A stretch of 64,000 bases of DNA from Paratissierella segnis (GTDB lineage: Bacteria > Bacillota > Clostridia > Tissierellales > Tissierellaceae): assembly GCF_014385195.1 (NCBI RefSeq), contig NZ_JACRTG010000007.1, forward strand, positions 1 to 64,000, read 5' to 3'. Made by a program: the position numbers and the translations under genes. Under the pieces are notes generated by a model, which was not told the DNA's origin, ran no database searches, and saw only the letters and a program-made list of their open reading frames with translations. Every line of letters begins with the position of its first letter. The first letter of the stretch is position 1. This document shows, in pieces, positions 19,430 to 28,494 of the stretch.

Positions 19430-20545
19430 ATGGATAAGAATAATTTAGAACTAGCAATTCAACTAAGACATGAATTGCACGAACATCCTGAGCTTTCGTA
19501 TGAAGAAATTTGGACTAGAGAATATTTAAAAGAATTCATAAGAAAGCATACAAGTCTAAAGATAGTCGACAAAGGAAGATGGTTTTATGCAGTGTATGAA
19601 GCAGGTAACGACAATCCGGGCATAGCCTTTAGAGCTGAATTTGATGCTCTCCCCATAGATGACATCTGTGATTTACCCTATGCATCCAAAATTCCCGGTA
19701 AAGGTCATAAATGTGGACATGACGGACATTCGGCTTCTTTGGCAGGCTTAGCACTGGAACTTGAAAAATATGGAGCAGATAGAAATATATATTTATTATT
19801 TCAGCATGCTGAAGAAACCGGACAAGGTGCTATAGAGTGCGCACCGTTAATTGCTGAAAATAATATTGAAGAAATATATGCCTTCCATAATACTAGTGGA
19901 TATCCAAAGCATACTGTAGCTGTAAAAAAAGGTACAATGCACTGTGCATCAAAGGGTATGACCATCACCATGGAAGGAAAGAGCGCTCATGCCGGAATGC
20001 CTGAAACAGGTATCAATCCTTCTTTTGCTATTGCAAGCATAATAAACGTTATCCCTGAACTAATTAGACCTGAAAATAGTAAAGGAATGGTGCTATGTAC
20101 AATCATTCAGGTAGATATTGGAGAGCTGGCTTTTGGAACCGCAGCCGGTCATGGTAAACTTAGATTAACTATAAGAGGTCAATACGAAGATGAAATGAAT
20201 AAATTGCAGCATGACCTTGAAGAAATATCTTTAAAAGAGGCCGAAAAATGGGGATTAAAATGTTCCTTTGATTATCAAGATGCTTTTCCGGAGACGGTAA
20301 ATCATTCTGAAAGTGTTGACAAGGTAATTGATGCATGCAAAACCCTTAATCTACCTGTTATCAATATGGAGGAGCCGCGGAGAACTTCAGAAGATTTTGG
20401 ACATTTGTTAAAATTGACTAAGGGAGCAATGTTCCGAATTAGCTACGGCGAGAATTTACCTCCGCTACACGATGCGGAGTATGATTTTGATGATGATTTA
20501 ATAGAAGAAGCGGTAGAAATATTTAAGGAACTTATAAAGAGTTAA
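19430..20545 (+). CDS. M20 family metallo-amidohydrolase
   Basis: A 371-residue zinc peptidase-family enzyme, ATG 19430 behind AAGGAG. The N-terminal RHELHEHPELSYEE is the hallmark of M20D amidohydrolases (hippuricase, indole-acetyl or N-acyl-amino-acid hydrolases). Metal motifs are KCGHDGHSASL and LFQHAEETGQGA. A dimerisation domain sits in the middle (KGMTITMEGKSAHAGMPETG). Cytoplasmic hydrolysis of an N-acyl amino acid or amide is the expected reaction; the exact substrate is unknown. It stands alone between the sigma-factor unit and a strong terminator at 20593. Confidence 0.9.
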   Translation: MDKNNLELAIQLRHELHEHPELSYEEIWTREYLKEFIRKHTSLKIVDKGRWFYAVYEAGNDNPGIAFRAEFDALPIDDICDLPYASKIPGKGHKCGHDGHSASLAGLALELEKYGADRNIYLLFQHAEETGQGAIECAPLIAENNIEEIYAFHNTSGYPKHTVAVKKGTMHCASKGMTITMEGKSAHAGMPETGINPSFAIASIINVIPELIRPENSKGMVLCTIIQVDIGELAFGTAAGHGKLRLTIRGQYEDEMNKLQHDLEEISLKEAEKWGLKCSFDYQDAFPETVNHSESVDKVIDACKTLNLPVINMEEPRRTSEDFGHLLKLTKGAMFRISYGENLPPLHDAEYDFDDDLIEEAVEIFKELIKS

Positions 20546-20592
20546 TGAAGGAAAATATCTTTAACTAACGAAGGCATAAATAAGGTCAATAG

Positions 20593-20634
20593 AAGCCAAT
20601 TAGGATTAGAAGGAATTAGCCTGATTGGCTTTTC
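20593..20634 (+). terminator. Terminator after the M20 gene
   Basis: A 12-base stem with one G-U pair (20593-20604 with 20620-20631, core AAGCCAAT/ATTGGCTT) followed by TTTT. Confidence 0.75.
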
Positions 20635-20645
20635 TAAAAATAGAG

Positions 20646-20731
20646 TTGAAAGAATATTAAAAGAATTATATAATGTTAATATAAGGATAAAAAGTAAGAT
20701 AATTGATGCTGAAATTGTTAGTTAATAAATA
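20646..20731 (+). promoter_or_regulatory. Two candidate promoters for the hppA leader
   Basis: Promoter one is TTGAAA (20646-20651), 17 bases, TATAAT (20669-20674). Promoter two is TTGATG (20703-20708), 17 bases, TAAATA (20726-20731). Both lie after the M20 terminator and upstream of the structured leader. The second would give a leader of about 155 bases before the terminator. Confidence 0.6.
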
Positions 20732-20737
20732 AGCGAA

Positions 20738-20892
20738 TGAGAAGGGTTGTTTTGTACCTGCTTATGGAGTAAGCAACTGGGACTGAAGATAGTTAAATTA
20801 TTATAAAGCTATGTGTTTCGGTATAGGTCTGAACATACTGTGTGAATCTGAAAAGAGCGACCGTACCGAATTTTTATGGGCGGTCTTTTTTT
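20738..20892 (+). ncRNA. Structured hppA leader with mutually exclusive antiterminator and terminator (candidate riboswitch)
   Basis: Upstream is a hairpin TGCTTA/TAAGCA (20759-20764 with 20770-20775). A large hairpin then pairs TTCGGTA (20817-20823) with TACCGAA (20864-20870) and GGTC (20826-20829) with GACC (20859-20862). A classical terminator pairs GACCG (20859-20863) with CGGTC (20881-20885) and runs into seven Ts. The GACC segment is shared, so the two structures exclude each other. This is riboswitch-like or attenuator-like design. I do not recognise the aptamer class. Confidence 0.6.
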
Positions 20893-21008
20893 GTTTTTCA
20901 TATGGTCTCTTGCAGAATATTGTACTTTATTAATGATTGGTGTGTAAACAGGGGTATTACAGCAAATGTGCTGATAATTCTAATATAATAAGAAAGGGGA
21001 TTTTACTG

Positions 21009-23105
21009 TTGGGGTCAACAGGGTTTATTATCATTTCAATCGTAACATCATTACTGGCATTTTGCCTAGCGGCTTGGCTATATGACTGGGTCAAAAAACA
21101 ACCTTCTTCAAACTCACAAATTTTGAAGGTGAGTAGTTATATCAGCCAGGGGGCAGCTACGTTCTTGAACAAAGAATATCGTGTACTTGCCAAATTTTGT
21201 GGAGTAGTAGCAGCACTGATTTTAATATTTATTCCGGTTCCTATTTGGAAGGGCTCCTTTTTATTAAATCTTCAAATGGCTATTGCGTACATTCTTGGAG
21301 CCATATTTTCTGCAGCTGCCGGCAAGATTGGGATTGCTGTAGCTACCATTGCTAATGTGAAAACTGCAGAAGCAGCACAAAAAGATATTCGCCATTCTTT
21401 TCTTTGCGGATTTAGAGGTGGCGCTGTCATGGGTATGGCTGTGGTTGGTGCTTCTCTCTTAGGTGTTTCCTTGGTATTTTTGCTTACTGATGATACAACA
21501 ATATTGTTGGGATTCAGTTTTGGAGCCAGTTCCTTAGCATTGTTTGCGAAAGCGGGAGGAGGTATTTTTACCAAAACAGCTGATATTTCTGCTGATCTTG
21601 TTGGAAAAGTCGAGCTGGGTATTCCAGAAGATGATCCACGTAATCCGGCAGTCATTGCAGACAATGTAGGCGACAATGTTGGAGATGTAGCCGGTATGGG
21701 TGCCGATCTATTTGATTCGAATGTAGCATCTATGGCAGCAGCACTTGTTATGGGTGCCGCACTGGACCAGACAATGGGTGGTTCAAAAAACGTGTCCATG
21801 GTATTTTGTTATGCAGCATTGGGACTTCTTGCGTCTATCATCGGTGTAGCAACAGCACGTATGGGTAAAAATGACAATCCAACATTTGCATTGAACTCGA
21901 GTACTTATGTTACTACCGGAATTTTTGCAATACTTACTGCTGTAGCAACAGCTATTTTTGGGTTGGAATGGCGTATATGGGGAGCCAGTATAGTAGGGCT
22001 GCTGGTAGGAGTTGTAATTGGTATTGCCAGTGACTATTTTACAGATGATCGTAAAAAACCGGTACAGTTAACTGCCAATGCAAGTGAGTCAGGACCTGCA
22101 TTTACGATTCTTTCAGGAGTGTCTTATGGTTTTGTTTCAACGCTTCCGGCTCTTGTTGGGATTGGTTTATCAGCGCTTATTTCATATAAGCTTTGTGAAC
22201 CGCTTGGTATGGATTATGCTTTATTCGGGATATCTATGGCTGCTGTAGGAATGCTGTCCATAGTTGGAATGATTGTATCGAATGATGCCTATGGTCCTAT
22301 TGTAGATAATGCTCGTGGACTTGCTGAGATGGGAGATTTGGGTGATGATGTACTGGAAATTACAGATTCGCTGGATAGTGCAGGAAATACGGTAAAAGCA
22401 ATAACAAAAGGTTTTGCAATAGGAGCGGCAGGACTTACAGTAATCGCGCTTTTAGGTGCATTTATAAGTGAAGTAAACGTAGCAGCTGTTGAGCAAGGTC
22501 TTGTGGCTGTAGGAGAGAAGTATCTGAATGGATTTGATGTGATGGATCCGGCTGTATTCTTCGGTATGATTGTTGGTTCAGCAATTCCTGCCGTATTTAG
22601 TGCTATGCTGATGCTTGGAGTAAATCGAAATGCCCAGCGCATGGTTTCGGAGATTCATCGTCAGTTTCGTGAGATTCCGGGGCTTAAAGAAGGAAAAGAA
22701 GGTATACTACCGGAATATGATCGTTGCATCGAGCTTGCTACTGCTGGATCAATTCATGAATTGATACCGGCAGGTTTGATGACAATTGTTGCAACTCTTT
22801 TAGTAGGGTTTATCGGTGGAGTAAAAGCGATAGGAGGCTTCCTCACGGGTAATATCATAAGCGGTCTTTTATTGGCTATCTTTATGAGCAATGCAGGAGG
22901 ATTATGGGACAATTCTAAGAAGTATGTAGAAGCTGGAAATCATGGCGGAAAAGGCGGAGAAGCTCATAAAGCTGCAGTCATTGGGGATACTGTCGGAGAT
23001 CCGTTCAAGGATACCGCAGGACCTTCAATAAACACTCAGATTACAGTTGTATCGCTGGTAGCGTCTTTGATGTCCGGTATTTTCTTAATGTTTTCACTGT
23101 TATAA
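21009..23105 (+). CDS. hppA: Membrane-bound proton-translocating pyrophosphatase
   Basis: The start is placed at TTG 21009, eight bases after AGAAAGGGGA. An upstream in-frame extension to 20937 adds a polar segment without a ribosome site. The 698-residue product fits the family length (~650-700, about 16 membrane helices). The active-site loop DNVGDNVGDVAGMGADLFD begins at residue 218. The GNT-K-A-x-T segment is at 459-466, with Lys463 and Thr466; these residues mark the potassium-independent proton-pumping branch, whereas potassium-dependent enzymes carry Ala and Gly there. It couples pyrophosphate hydrolysis to ion export across the membrane. It is preceded by an unusual leader RNA. Confidence 0.93.
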   Translation: MGSTGFIIISIVTSLLAFCLAAWLYDWVKKQPSSNSQILKVSSYISQGAATFLNKEYRVLAKFCGVVAALILIFIPVPIWKGSFLLNLQMAIAYILGAIFSAAAGKIGIAVATIANVKTAEAAQKDIRHSFLCGFRGGAVMGMAVVGASLLGVSLVFLLTDDTTILLGFSFGASSLALFAKAGGGIFTKTADISADLVGKVELGIPEDDPRNPAVIADNVGDNVGDVAGMGADLFDSNVASMAAALVMGAALDQTMGGSKNVSMVFCYAALGLLASIIGVATARMGKNDNPTFALNSSTYVTTGIFAILTAVATAIFGLEWRIWGASIVGLLVGVVIGIASDYFTDDRKKPVQLTANASESGPAFTILSGVSYGFVSTLPALVGIGLSALISYKLCEPLGMDYALFGISMAAVGMLSIVGMIVSNDAYGPIVDNARGLAEMGDLGDDVLEITDSLDSAGNTVKAITKGFAIGAAGLTVIALLGAFISEVNVAAVEQGLVAVGEKYLNGFDVMDPAVFFGMIVGSAIPAVFSAMLMLGVNRNAQRMVSEIHRQFREIPGLKEGKEGILPEYDRCIELATAGSIHELIPAGLMTIVATLLVGFIGGVKAIGGFLTGNIISGLLLAIFMSNAGGLWDNSKKYVEAGNHGGKGGEAHKAAVIGDTVGDPFKDTAGPSINTQITVVSLVASLMSGIFLMFSLL

Positions 23106-23134
23106 TTGCATATGTGTTATCGCAAGTGTTAAGA

Positions 23135-23165
23135 AGGCTAATCATTCGTTGGTTAGCTTTTTTTC
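23135..23165 (+). terminator. Terminator after hppA
   Basis: GCTAATCA (23137-23144) pairs with TGGTTAGC (23150-23157, one G-U) with a 5-base loop and seven Ts. Confidence 0.8.
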
Positions 23166-23229
23166 TTGCCTAATTATTCATGAAGTGAATTCGTAATCAT
23201 AACAGTGATTATTTTTTGGTTGATGTCCT

Positions 23230-23258
23230 TTAACATTTTTTGACGATTATGGTATAAT
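23230..23258 (+). promoter_or_regulatory. Candidate promoter for the short reading frame at 23304
   Basis: TTAACA (23230-23235), 17-base spacer, TATAAT (23253-23258), followed 45 bases later by a ribosome site and a 39-codon reading frame. Confidence 0.5.
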
Positions 23259-23303
23259 TATGGTAATAAGAAGATGCTGGAGTTATTAAAGGGGAGATAA
23301 TAG

Positions 23304-23423
23304 ATGAAACTTCTGGATAGACCGTTTAATAATGAAAAATGCACACAAAAACAGGAAGAAATAAGGCTTGAAGAAGAAAGAACTAACCAATTACCATTCA
23401 TAGAATTTAGGCTTCTCGTTTAG
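23304..23423 (+). CDS. Short hypothetical protein, possibly a truncated remnant
   Basis: ATG 23304 lies behind AAAGGGGAGATA, an excellent ribosome site, and below a plausible sigma-A promoter. It encodes 39 residues, charged and Gln/Glu-rich (KQEEIRLEEERTNQ). The last ten codons overlap the 3' end of the convergent degV gene, including its stop codon. I do not recognise a family. The coding signals are good but the overlap suggests that an original gene lost its 3' part, or that the true peptide is simply very short. Low certainty. Confidence 0.35.
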   Translation: MKLLDRPFNNEKCTQKQEEIRLEEERTNQLPFIEFRLLV

Positions 23424-24260
23424 AAAGAAAACCGCTACACCTCCGATTCCCAAATGGGAACCCAATACAGCACTTATTTCAAAAATAGTAGTCTTACAAC
23501 CAACTACCGCTTCCTTTATTTTTTGCTCAACATTTAAAGCTGCGTTTAAGTCATCGGCATGGCTAATTGCAATGATTTGATTTGAAAATTTTTCTGTTCC
23601 TATTTTTACATCCTTTATTAGGGTTTGAATTGTTTTTTTGCTCCCGTGAATCATTTTCGTAACTACCATTTTACCGTCTTTTACGGTCAAATAAGGCTTT
23701 ATGTTTAATACATTTCCTACATGACCCATTGTCTTATTTATCCTGCCACCTTTAGAGAGCCATTCCAAATCGGTTATTGTAAAATAATAGACTATATGAT
23801 CGATCATAAATTGAATTTGATTTACAATTGTTTCAAAAGGAAGGTTTCTTTTAATCATTTTTAAAGCTTGCAATGCTATTAATCCGTTGCCTCCGGCTCC
23901 TCCTTTGGAATCAATTATTGCCATCTTTCTTTCTGTGTACTTTTTCTTATACTCATCAATTATTTTTTTGGCAAAATCATATGTACACGATAATTTAGAT
24001 GAGAATGCAAGATAAATGAAGTCATCATTGTTTGAGATGCATTTATCAATAGCTTTGGATACTGATTCAAAGGAGACCTGTGAAGTCTTTGGCACTTTAC
24101 CATTTTTCATATGTTTATAAACAGTATCTATATCAATATCGATTCCATCTAAATACGAAACACCGTCAATGGTAATGTTGAGAGGAATTACCTCAATATC
24201 ATAATTATCTGTTATTTCACTGTTTATATCACACGCACTGTCTACAATTAATTTTATCAT
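23391..24260 (-). CDS. DegV family fatty-acid-binding protein
   Basis: A 289-residue protein read leftwards; the start is set at the ATG ending at 24260, nine bases from an AAAGG site, rather than eight codons upstream. It begins MIKLIVDSACDIN, the DegV signature, and has the TSQVSFESV and SSKLSCTYDFAKK segments that bind the fatty-acid carboxylate. A glycine-rich GGRINKTMGHVGN segment sits in the second domain. DegV/FakB proteins present fatty acids to a FakA-type kinase in the cytoplasm. No fakA is in the window, so function is assigned by family only. It converges with hppA. Confidence 0.9.
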   Translation of the reverse strand: MIKLIVDSACDINSEITDNYDIEVIPLNITIDGVSYLDGIDIDIDTVYKHMKNGKVPKTSQVSFESVSKAIDKCISNNDDFIYLAFSSKLSCTYDFAKKIIDEYKKKYTERKMAIIDSKGGAGGNGLIALQALKMIKRNLPFETIVNQIQFMIDHIVYYFTITDLEWLSKGGRINKTMGHVGNVLNIKPYLTVKDGKMVVTKMIHGSKKTIQTLIKDVKIGTEKFSNQIIAISHADDLNAALNVEQKIKEAVVGCKTTIFEISAVLGSHLGIGGVAVFFLNEKPKFYEW

Positions 24261-24525
24261 TTCATCTAACCTTTCATAAAGCATTCAAGATATTTAACTT
24301 ATCTAATTATACTATTGTTTAAATTATTTGTAAACATTTGAAGTCTTTGGTATAGCATACCTTTATTATGTAAAATGCGAATAATTTCTAATTTTTGTAA
24401 CCTTTATTTAACTATATTGTAACAAATCAAACTCAAAGGCGGGTATATACTAATAATAGCAAATGAATTAGTTTTAGAGTAAAAATTATTGAATTTGTCA
24501 AATTTAAATGAGGAGGAGAAGTTAT

Positions 24526-25452
24526 ATGATTAAATCAAAGATTAAAAATATAATTGTATTAGGTATATGTTTTGCAGCATTGGCATCAACGGCATCGCTT
24601 GGTGCGGAAGATATAAAAACTATTAAAGAAAAATCTATAGTACCAATAACTTATCACGAAAATCAAATTACCAAAGAAGATAAAAATGTTGCAATTCAAA
24701 TAGATGATCAATGGATAAAATTAAAGGCAGAACCATTCATTGAAAAAGGTCATACATTGATGCCCATCTTTGAAGTTGCAGATGCGTTAGATGTTGAGGT
24801 GGAATGGGATGATAAAAAAGGAATCCTCAAAATCAATACTTTGAATACTACAATTGAATTGGATATTAATAAGGATATTGCAAAGATTATAAAAAATACA
24901 GAGGGAACGCCAGAGGAAGGGACGATAAGATTAGATGTAAAACCTAAAATTGTGGATGACGATATATTCGTTCCCGGTCGTTTTATTGCAGAAACCTTAG
25001 GAGATGATGTTGATTGGGATAACTCATTAAGAGCTATGATCATTCGAACTAAATCAATTGTATATATAAACAGTAAATATAATTTTGAATTTAAATTACC
25101 TGAGAGCTGGAAAGGTTATACAATTGTAAATGATGAATGGCTAGGTAATTATATGAATCAATCACAAGATGATGATCATGAAATTGGTCCTATGATTTCT
25201 ATAAGATATCCTCAATGGACTGCAGAAAATCCACGACAAGATATACCAATAATGGTATTTACAATTGATCAATGGAATTTAGTTCAAAATGAGAAACTAG
25301 GCGTTGGAGCAGCACCTATTCCACCAAAAGAACTTGGCCGTAATAATAAATATGTCTTTGCACTACCTGCACGATATAATTTCAGCTTCTTATTAGGATA
25401 TGAAGAAGTGGAGGACATATTGGAGAATGAGCCATTAAAACCAATAGAATAA
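24526..25452 (+). CDS. Exported copper-amine-oxidase-type stalk domain protein
   Basis: The start is ATG 24526 behind AGGAGGAG; an upstream in-frame ATG would include the ribosome site itself. The 308-residue product has a signal peptide (KNIIVLGICFAALAS, residues ~8-27). Residues ~50-175 form a copper amine oxidase N-terminal-like domain, recognisable from HTLMPIFEVADALDVEVEWD and VPGRFIAETLGDDVDWD. In clostridia this domain is a common non-catalytic extracellular module. The C-terminal ~125 residues are a separate domain with YNFEFKLPESWKGY, of unknown role. No copper ligand or enzyme activity is implied. It stands alone on the plus strand. Confidence 0.82.
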   Translation: MIKSKIKNIIVLGICFAALASTASLGAEDIKTIKEKSIVPITYHENQITKEDKNVAIQIDDQWIKLKAEPFIEKGHTLMPIFEVADALDVEVEWDDKKGILKINTLNTTIELDINKDIAKIIKNTEGTPEEGTIRLDVKPKIVDDDIFVPGRFIAETLGDDVDWDNSLRAMIIRTKSIVYINSKYNFEFKLPESWKGYTIVNDEWLGNYMNQSQDDDHEIGPMISIRYPQWTAENPRQDIPIMVFTIDQWNLVQNEKLGVGAAPIPPKELGRNNKYVFALPARYNFSFLLGYEEVEDILENEPLKPIE

Positions 25453-25500
25453 ATCTATAAATTCCAAAGAAGTTTTTTATATAAGGTGTCCATTTTTTAG

Positions 25501-27273
25501 TCACATTTTCAAGCTCTCACTAATAAGATTTTCGAAGGATTTGACTCCTTCAGTGTTCAAATGGACACCATCTTGTTCAAAGTATTCGGGATGCTTAGAG
25601 GCTATAGAATGCCAGTCAATCAGTGTTATATTTTCTCGTTCTTCAGCTTTTTTACTTAAACTTTCGTTGACTTTGCTTTCCCAGGATCGTGGCACTCGAA
25701 CATTTATCAAAAATATATGTGATTTTGAGAAAGAATCAAGCAATCCATCAATTTGTTTGTTTGTAAAGTAGCCATTTGATCCTAATTCAATGATAACTGC
25801 TTTATCAGAATCATTAAATTCAGTGTATTTACCAGCTAAAGTAGTTCCTTCAGACATTTGCCTTCCAATTTCGCCATCAATTGTTATATTTTCATATTTT
25901 CCATTAAGGCTTGGAGCGACATCCAATATAATTGAATCTCCGATGGCCAATATATCCTTATAACCACTACTTTCTATAGGCAGATTTTCTTTATCATCTT
26001 CAATAGGCACTTGAGTATCCTTCGTCTCTTCATTGAGGCTATTATCATTATTTTTGTCCTCAGTATTTTGATCTGGTTTTTCCGCATTTATTGGTTTTAT
26101 TTTTGGTGTATTAATAGTACCTACTACAAGGCATATAATCACTAAAAGTGACAATATAGCTGCAGCTATTTTTGCTGAGTCTAAGTGATTCCAATATTTC
26201 CATAGATCATGTCTTCGTATTGGAAGTTCTATGAAGCGATATGAAAATTCCGCGACAATACATGTAATAATCAATTGAATTAAGACACGTAAGTATGACG
26301 GATTGCCTATCTCATAAATAGGGGTACTCAAGACCATAATAGGATAATGCCATAGGTATATTTCATAAGATCTTGTCCCAATCCAGCGTAGAGGTTTCCA
26401 TGAAAATAATGAGCCCAAAATTCCCTGAGGGTGGCAAACACATGCTATGAGTAATGCTGTGTTTAAACTAAATAAAAATAATCCACCTCTATATAAAAAT
26501 GAATTATATTCATCCATAAACACAACGCTAAATATGAAGATAGAAAAAGAGATAATGCTTACGAGATTTAGCTTATCTTTTTGCTTTATAGAAATTTTCC
26601 CAGACAGAAATTTTGTATCTGCTAGGACAATTGCCAAAAAACTTCCTATCAATAATTCAAAGGCACGAGTATCTGTACCATAATATACACGGCTTGGATC
26701 TGTGCTCGGATTATAAATCATACACATTAAAGCTGCTGAAATCAAAGCTCCATTAAAAACTAAACGTGAAAGTTTATGAGTATTTTTAGTTGCCTTAAGC
26801 CCTATTATAAGTATAAGTGGCCATAAAATATAGAATTGTTCCTGGGCTGCCAAAAACCACATATGTTTAAAAGGGGATGGTGAACCGAAGCTATCAAAGT
26901 AAGAAACTTTGTGAAAAACAAACCACCAGTTAGCAGTATATGTAATAGAAGAGATAATATCTCCCAAGAGATTTGTCGAAAGATTATGGTTTAAAAAAGC
27001 TATCCATAATACAATGACTATAGTCATTAAAAAAACAGATGGGAATATTCTTAAAAAGCGATTCTTCCAAAAAGCTTTTATCTTAAAATTGTCTTGTGTT
27101 AACAAGATTTTAGAGGTAACTAAATAACCGGATAAGACAAAAAATACATCAACTCCTAAAAAGCCGCCTTTAGCCCAATTGAATGTGAAGTGATAAAAAA
27201 TCACAGATAAAATTGCAAAGGCACGAAGTCCATCTAATCCAGTTATGTAGCGACGATTGTGTAAAGTGTTCAA
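25501..27273 (-). CDS. OatA-like acyltransferase with C-terminal SGNH domain
   Basis: Read leftwards. I place the start at TTG (ending 27273), nine bases after GAGGAG; an ATG 24 bases upstream has no ribosome site. The 590-residue protein has an N-terminal acyltransferase-3 domain with about ten membrane helices, starting RRYITGLDGLRAFAIL and containing FWKNRFLRIFP. After a low-complexity acidic linker (~residues 415-450) there is an SGNH hydrolase-like domain with AIGDSIILD, IELGSNG and DGVHLNTEG. This layout is that of OatA, which O-acetylates peptidoglycan; related proteins modify other wall polymers. The acceptor polymer is not known here. Confidence 0.88.
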   Translation of the reverse strand: MNTLHNRRYITGLDGLRAFAILSVIFYHFTFNWAKGGFLGVDVFFVLSGYLVTSKILLTQDNFKIKAFWKNRFLRIFPSVFLMTIVIVLWIAFLNHNLSTNLLGDIISSITYTANWWFVFHKVSYFDSFGSPSPFKHMWFLAAQEQFYILWPLILIIGLKATKNTHKLSRLVFNGALISAALMCMIYNPSTDPSRVYYGTDTRAFELLIGSFLAIVLADTKFLSGKISIKQKDKLNLVSIISFSIFIFSVVFMDEYNSFLYRGGLFLFSLNTALLIACVCHPQGILGSLFSWKPLRWIGTRSYEIYLWHYPIMVLSTPIYEIGNPSYLRVLIQLIITCIVAEFSYRFIELPIRRHDLWKYWNHLDSAKIAAAILSLLVIICLVVGTINTPKIKPINAEKPDQNTEDKNNDNSLNEETKDTQVPIEDDKENLPIESSGYKDILAIGDSIILDVAPSLNGKYENITIDGEIGRQMSEGTTLAGKYTEFNDSDKAVIIELGSNGYFTNKQIDGLLDSFSKSHIFLINVRVPRSWESKVNESLSKKAEERENITLIDWHSIASKHPEYFEQDGVHLNTEGVKSFENLISESLKM

Positions 27274-27784
27274 TATAATGATCTCCTCTATTTTCATAAT
27301 ATTAATTATTCTAAATTAAGTATATCAGCCAGTTGATTGAAAATAGTTTCAAATAAGTTATATTAATATTACAATACAGTTACATATTGTTTTTTCTATT
27401 TAACATTGTATTGGTTTTACACAATGAAAATGATAGAATGACTTGGATAAAATTAAGTCAATAGGAGTAACAAAATAAGCAAATAATAGCTTATGCCATA
27501 TCAAAAAAAGCCAGTATTCGATTGAATATTATCGTAAGTGTTTACAGTTACTATAACAATATAGATTTGTTATCGGAAAATTTGTGCCATTCCTAAAGAC
27601 ATTGAGTCTCTAATGAATAGTACTATATTTTCAAAAATTGAAAAGATTTTACCTTATTAAAAATTATAACATATCTTGCAATCGTTTTTACAAATTCTTG
27701 TGTTATAATACTAATTGAAAAAGATAACTTGTATCTTGGAATCAAAATTATCGTCAAATAAATTGTAAAAGGAGAATATAAATT
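27274..27784. other. AT-rich intergenic region between divergent acyltransferase and PTS genes
   Basis: About 510 bases without a convincing gene. Near the PTS operon is an extended -10 element TGTTATAAT (27701-27709) with no good -35, about 75 bases before the first PTS gene. A weaker candidate is TTGGTT (27411-27416), 17 bases, TAGAAT (27434-27439). I see no sigma-54 -24/-12 element. Confidence 0.4.
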
Positions 27785-28285
27785 ATGGCCGATTTATCAT
27801 TAGTTCGTATTGATAGTAGATTAATCCATGGGCAGGTACTTATAATGTGGACAAAAATGTTTCCGTCTAAAAAAATTATTATCGTTGATGATGAAATAGC
27901 TAATGACAAATTTATGTTTCAAGTATTTAAATTAGCGTCTCCGCCAAAAATAAAGCTAGAAATTTTCACAACAGATGATGCTGCAAAAAAATGGAAAGAA
28001 AACAAATTTGGGTCATTAGGACCGGTTTTTGTCTTATTTAAGAATGTTCCTGTTATGTATGAGGCATATAAAAAGGGATTTGAGTTTGACAAATTGCAAC
28101 TAGGGGGAATAGGTGGAGGCGAAGGTAGAATTCCAGTGACCGGAAATATTAATTTAGACGAAAGCGATGCTAAGATGCTAGAAGAATTACATAAAATAGG
28201 ACTTGATATTTCTTTTCAGGTTACTCCTGATACAAGTAAAAAAGATTGGTCTTCAATTAAAGATAAGTTTTTTCCTAATGTGTAA
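27785..28285 (+). CDS. PTS mannose/fructose/sorbose family IIB component
   Basis: A 166-residue cytoplasmic phosphocarrier, ATG 27785 behind AAAAGGAG. The active-site motif SRLIHGQV places the phosphorylated histidine at His15. The later GGIGGGEGRIPV segment is typical of mannose-family IIB. It would accept phosphate from IIA and pass it to the sugar during import through the IIC-IID protein encoded downstream. Unusually, a strong terminator follows this gene before the rest of the operon, so IIB may be expressed at a higher level than the other subunits. Confidence 0.92.
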   Translation: MADLSLVRIDSRLIHGQVLIMWTKMFPSKKIIIVDDEIANDKFMFQVFKLASPPKIKLEIFTTDDAAKKWKENKFGSLGPVFVLFKNVPVMYEAYKKGFEFDKLQLGGIGGGEGRIPVTGNINLDESDAKMLEELHKIGLDISFQVTPDTSKKDWSSIKDKFFPNV

Positions 28286-28303
28286 TAAAATAAAAGTTAT
28301 GAT

Positions 28304-28328
28304 AAAAACACCAAAAATGGTGTTTTTT
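28304..28328 (+). terminator. Terminator between IIB and the aldolase gene
   Basis: AAAAACACC / GGTGTTTTT hairpin (28304-28312 with 28319-28327) with a six-base loop and a T tract. It would end or attenuate transcription after the first gene of the PTS cluster. Confidence 0.75.
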
Positions 28329-28494
28329 TTAATATAGAAAAACAAATATAAATGCTGATTTCCATTTTTTTAATATATTTTCATCTTTTGAAAATTAACT
28401 TGGAAAGTGTAAAAGGTTTCAATATGCGATAGGTACATTAAATATAAATTATGCTATTATTGGTTTACAAAACAAATCAAAAGGAGGAAATTTT

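Noticed and set aside
20937..21008. Earlier start of hppA
   Set aside because: The added residues are polar and contain no membrane helix, and there is no ribosome site; TTG 21009 has a good one.
21272..21799. 175-codon minus-strand frame inside hppA
   Set aside because: It is the complement of a highly conserved transporter gene; its Ala/Pro-rich composition is typical of a shadow frame.
27661..27700. Catabolite-responsive element upstream of the first PTS operon
   Set aside because: TGCAATCG and the following T run resemble half a site, but the spacing of the second half is two bases too long.
28329..28494. Clear promoter between the IIB terminator and the aldolase gene
   Set aside because: Only weak -35/-10 pairs with poor spacing were found, so no feature was listed.
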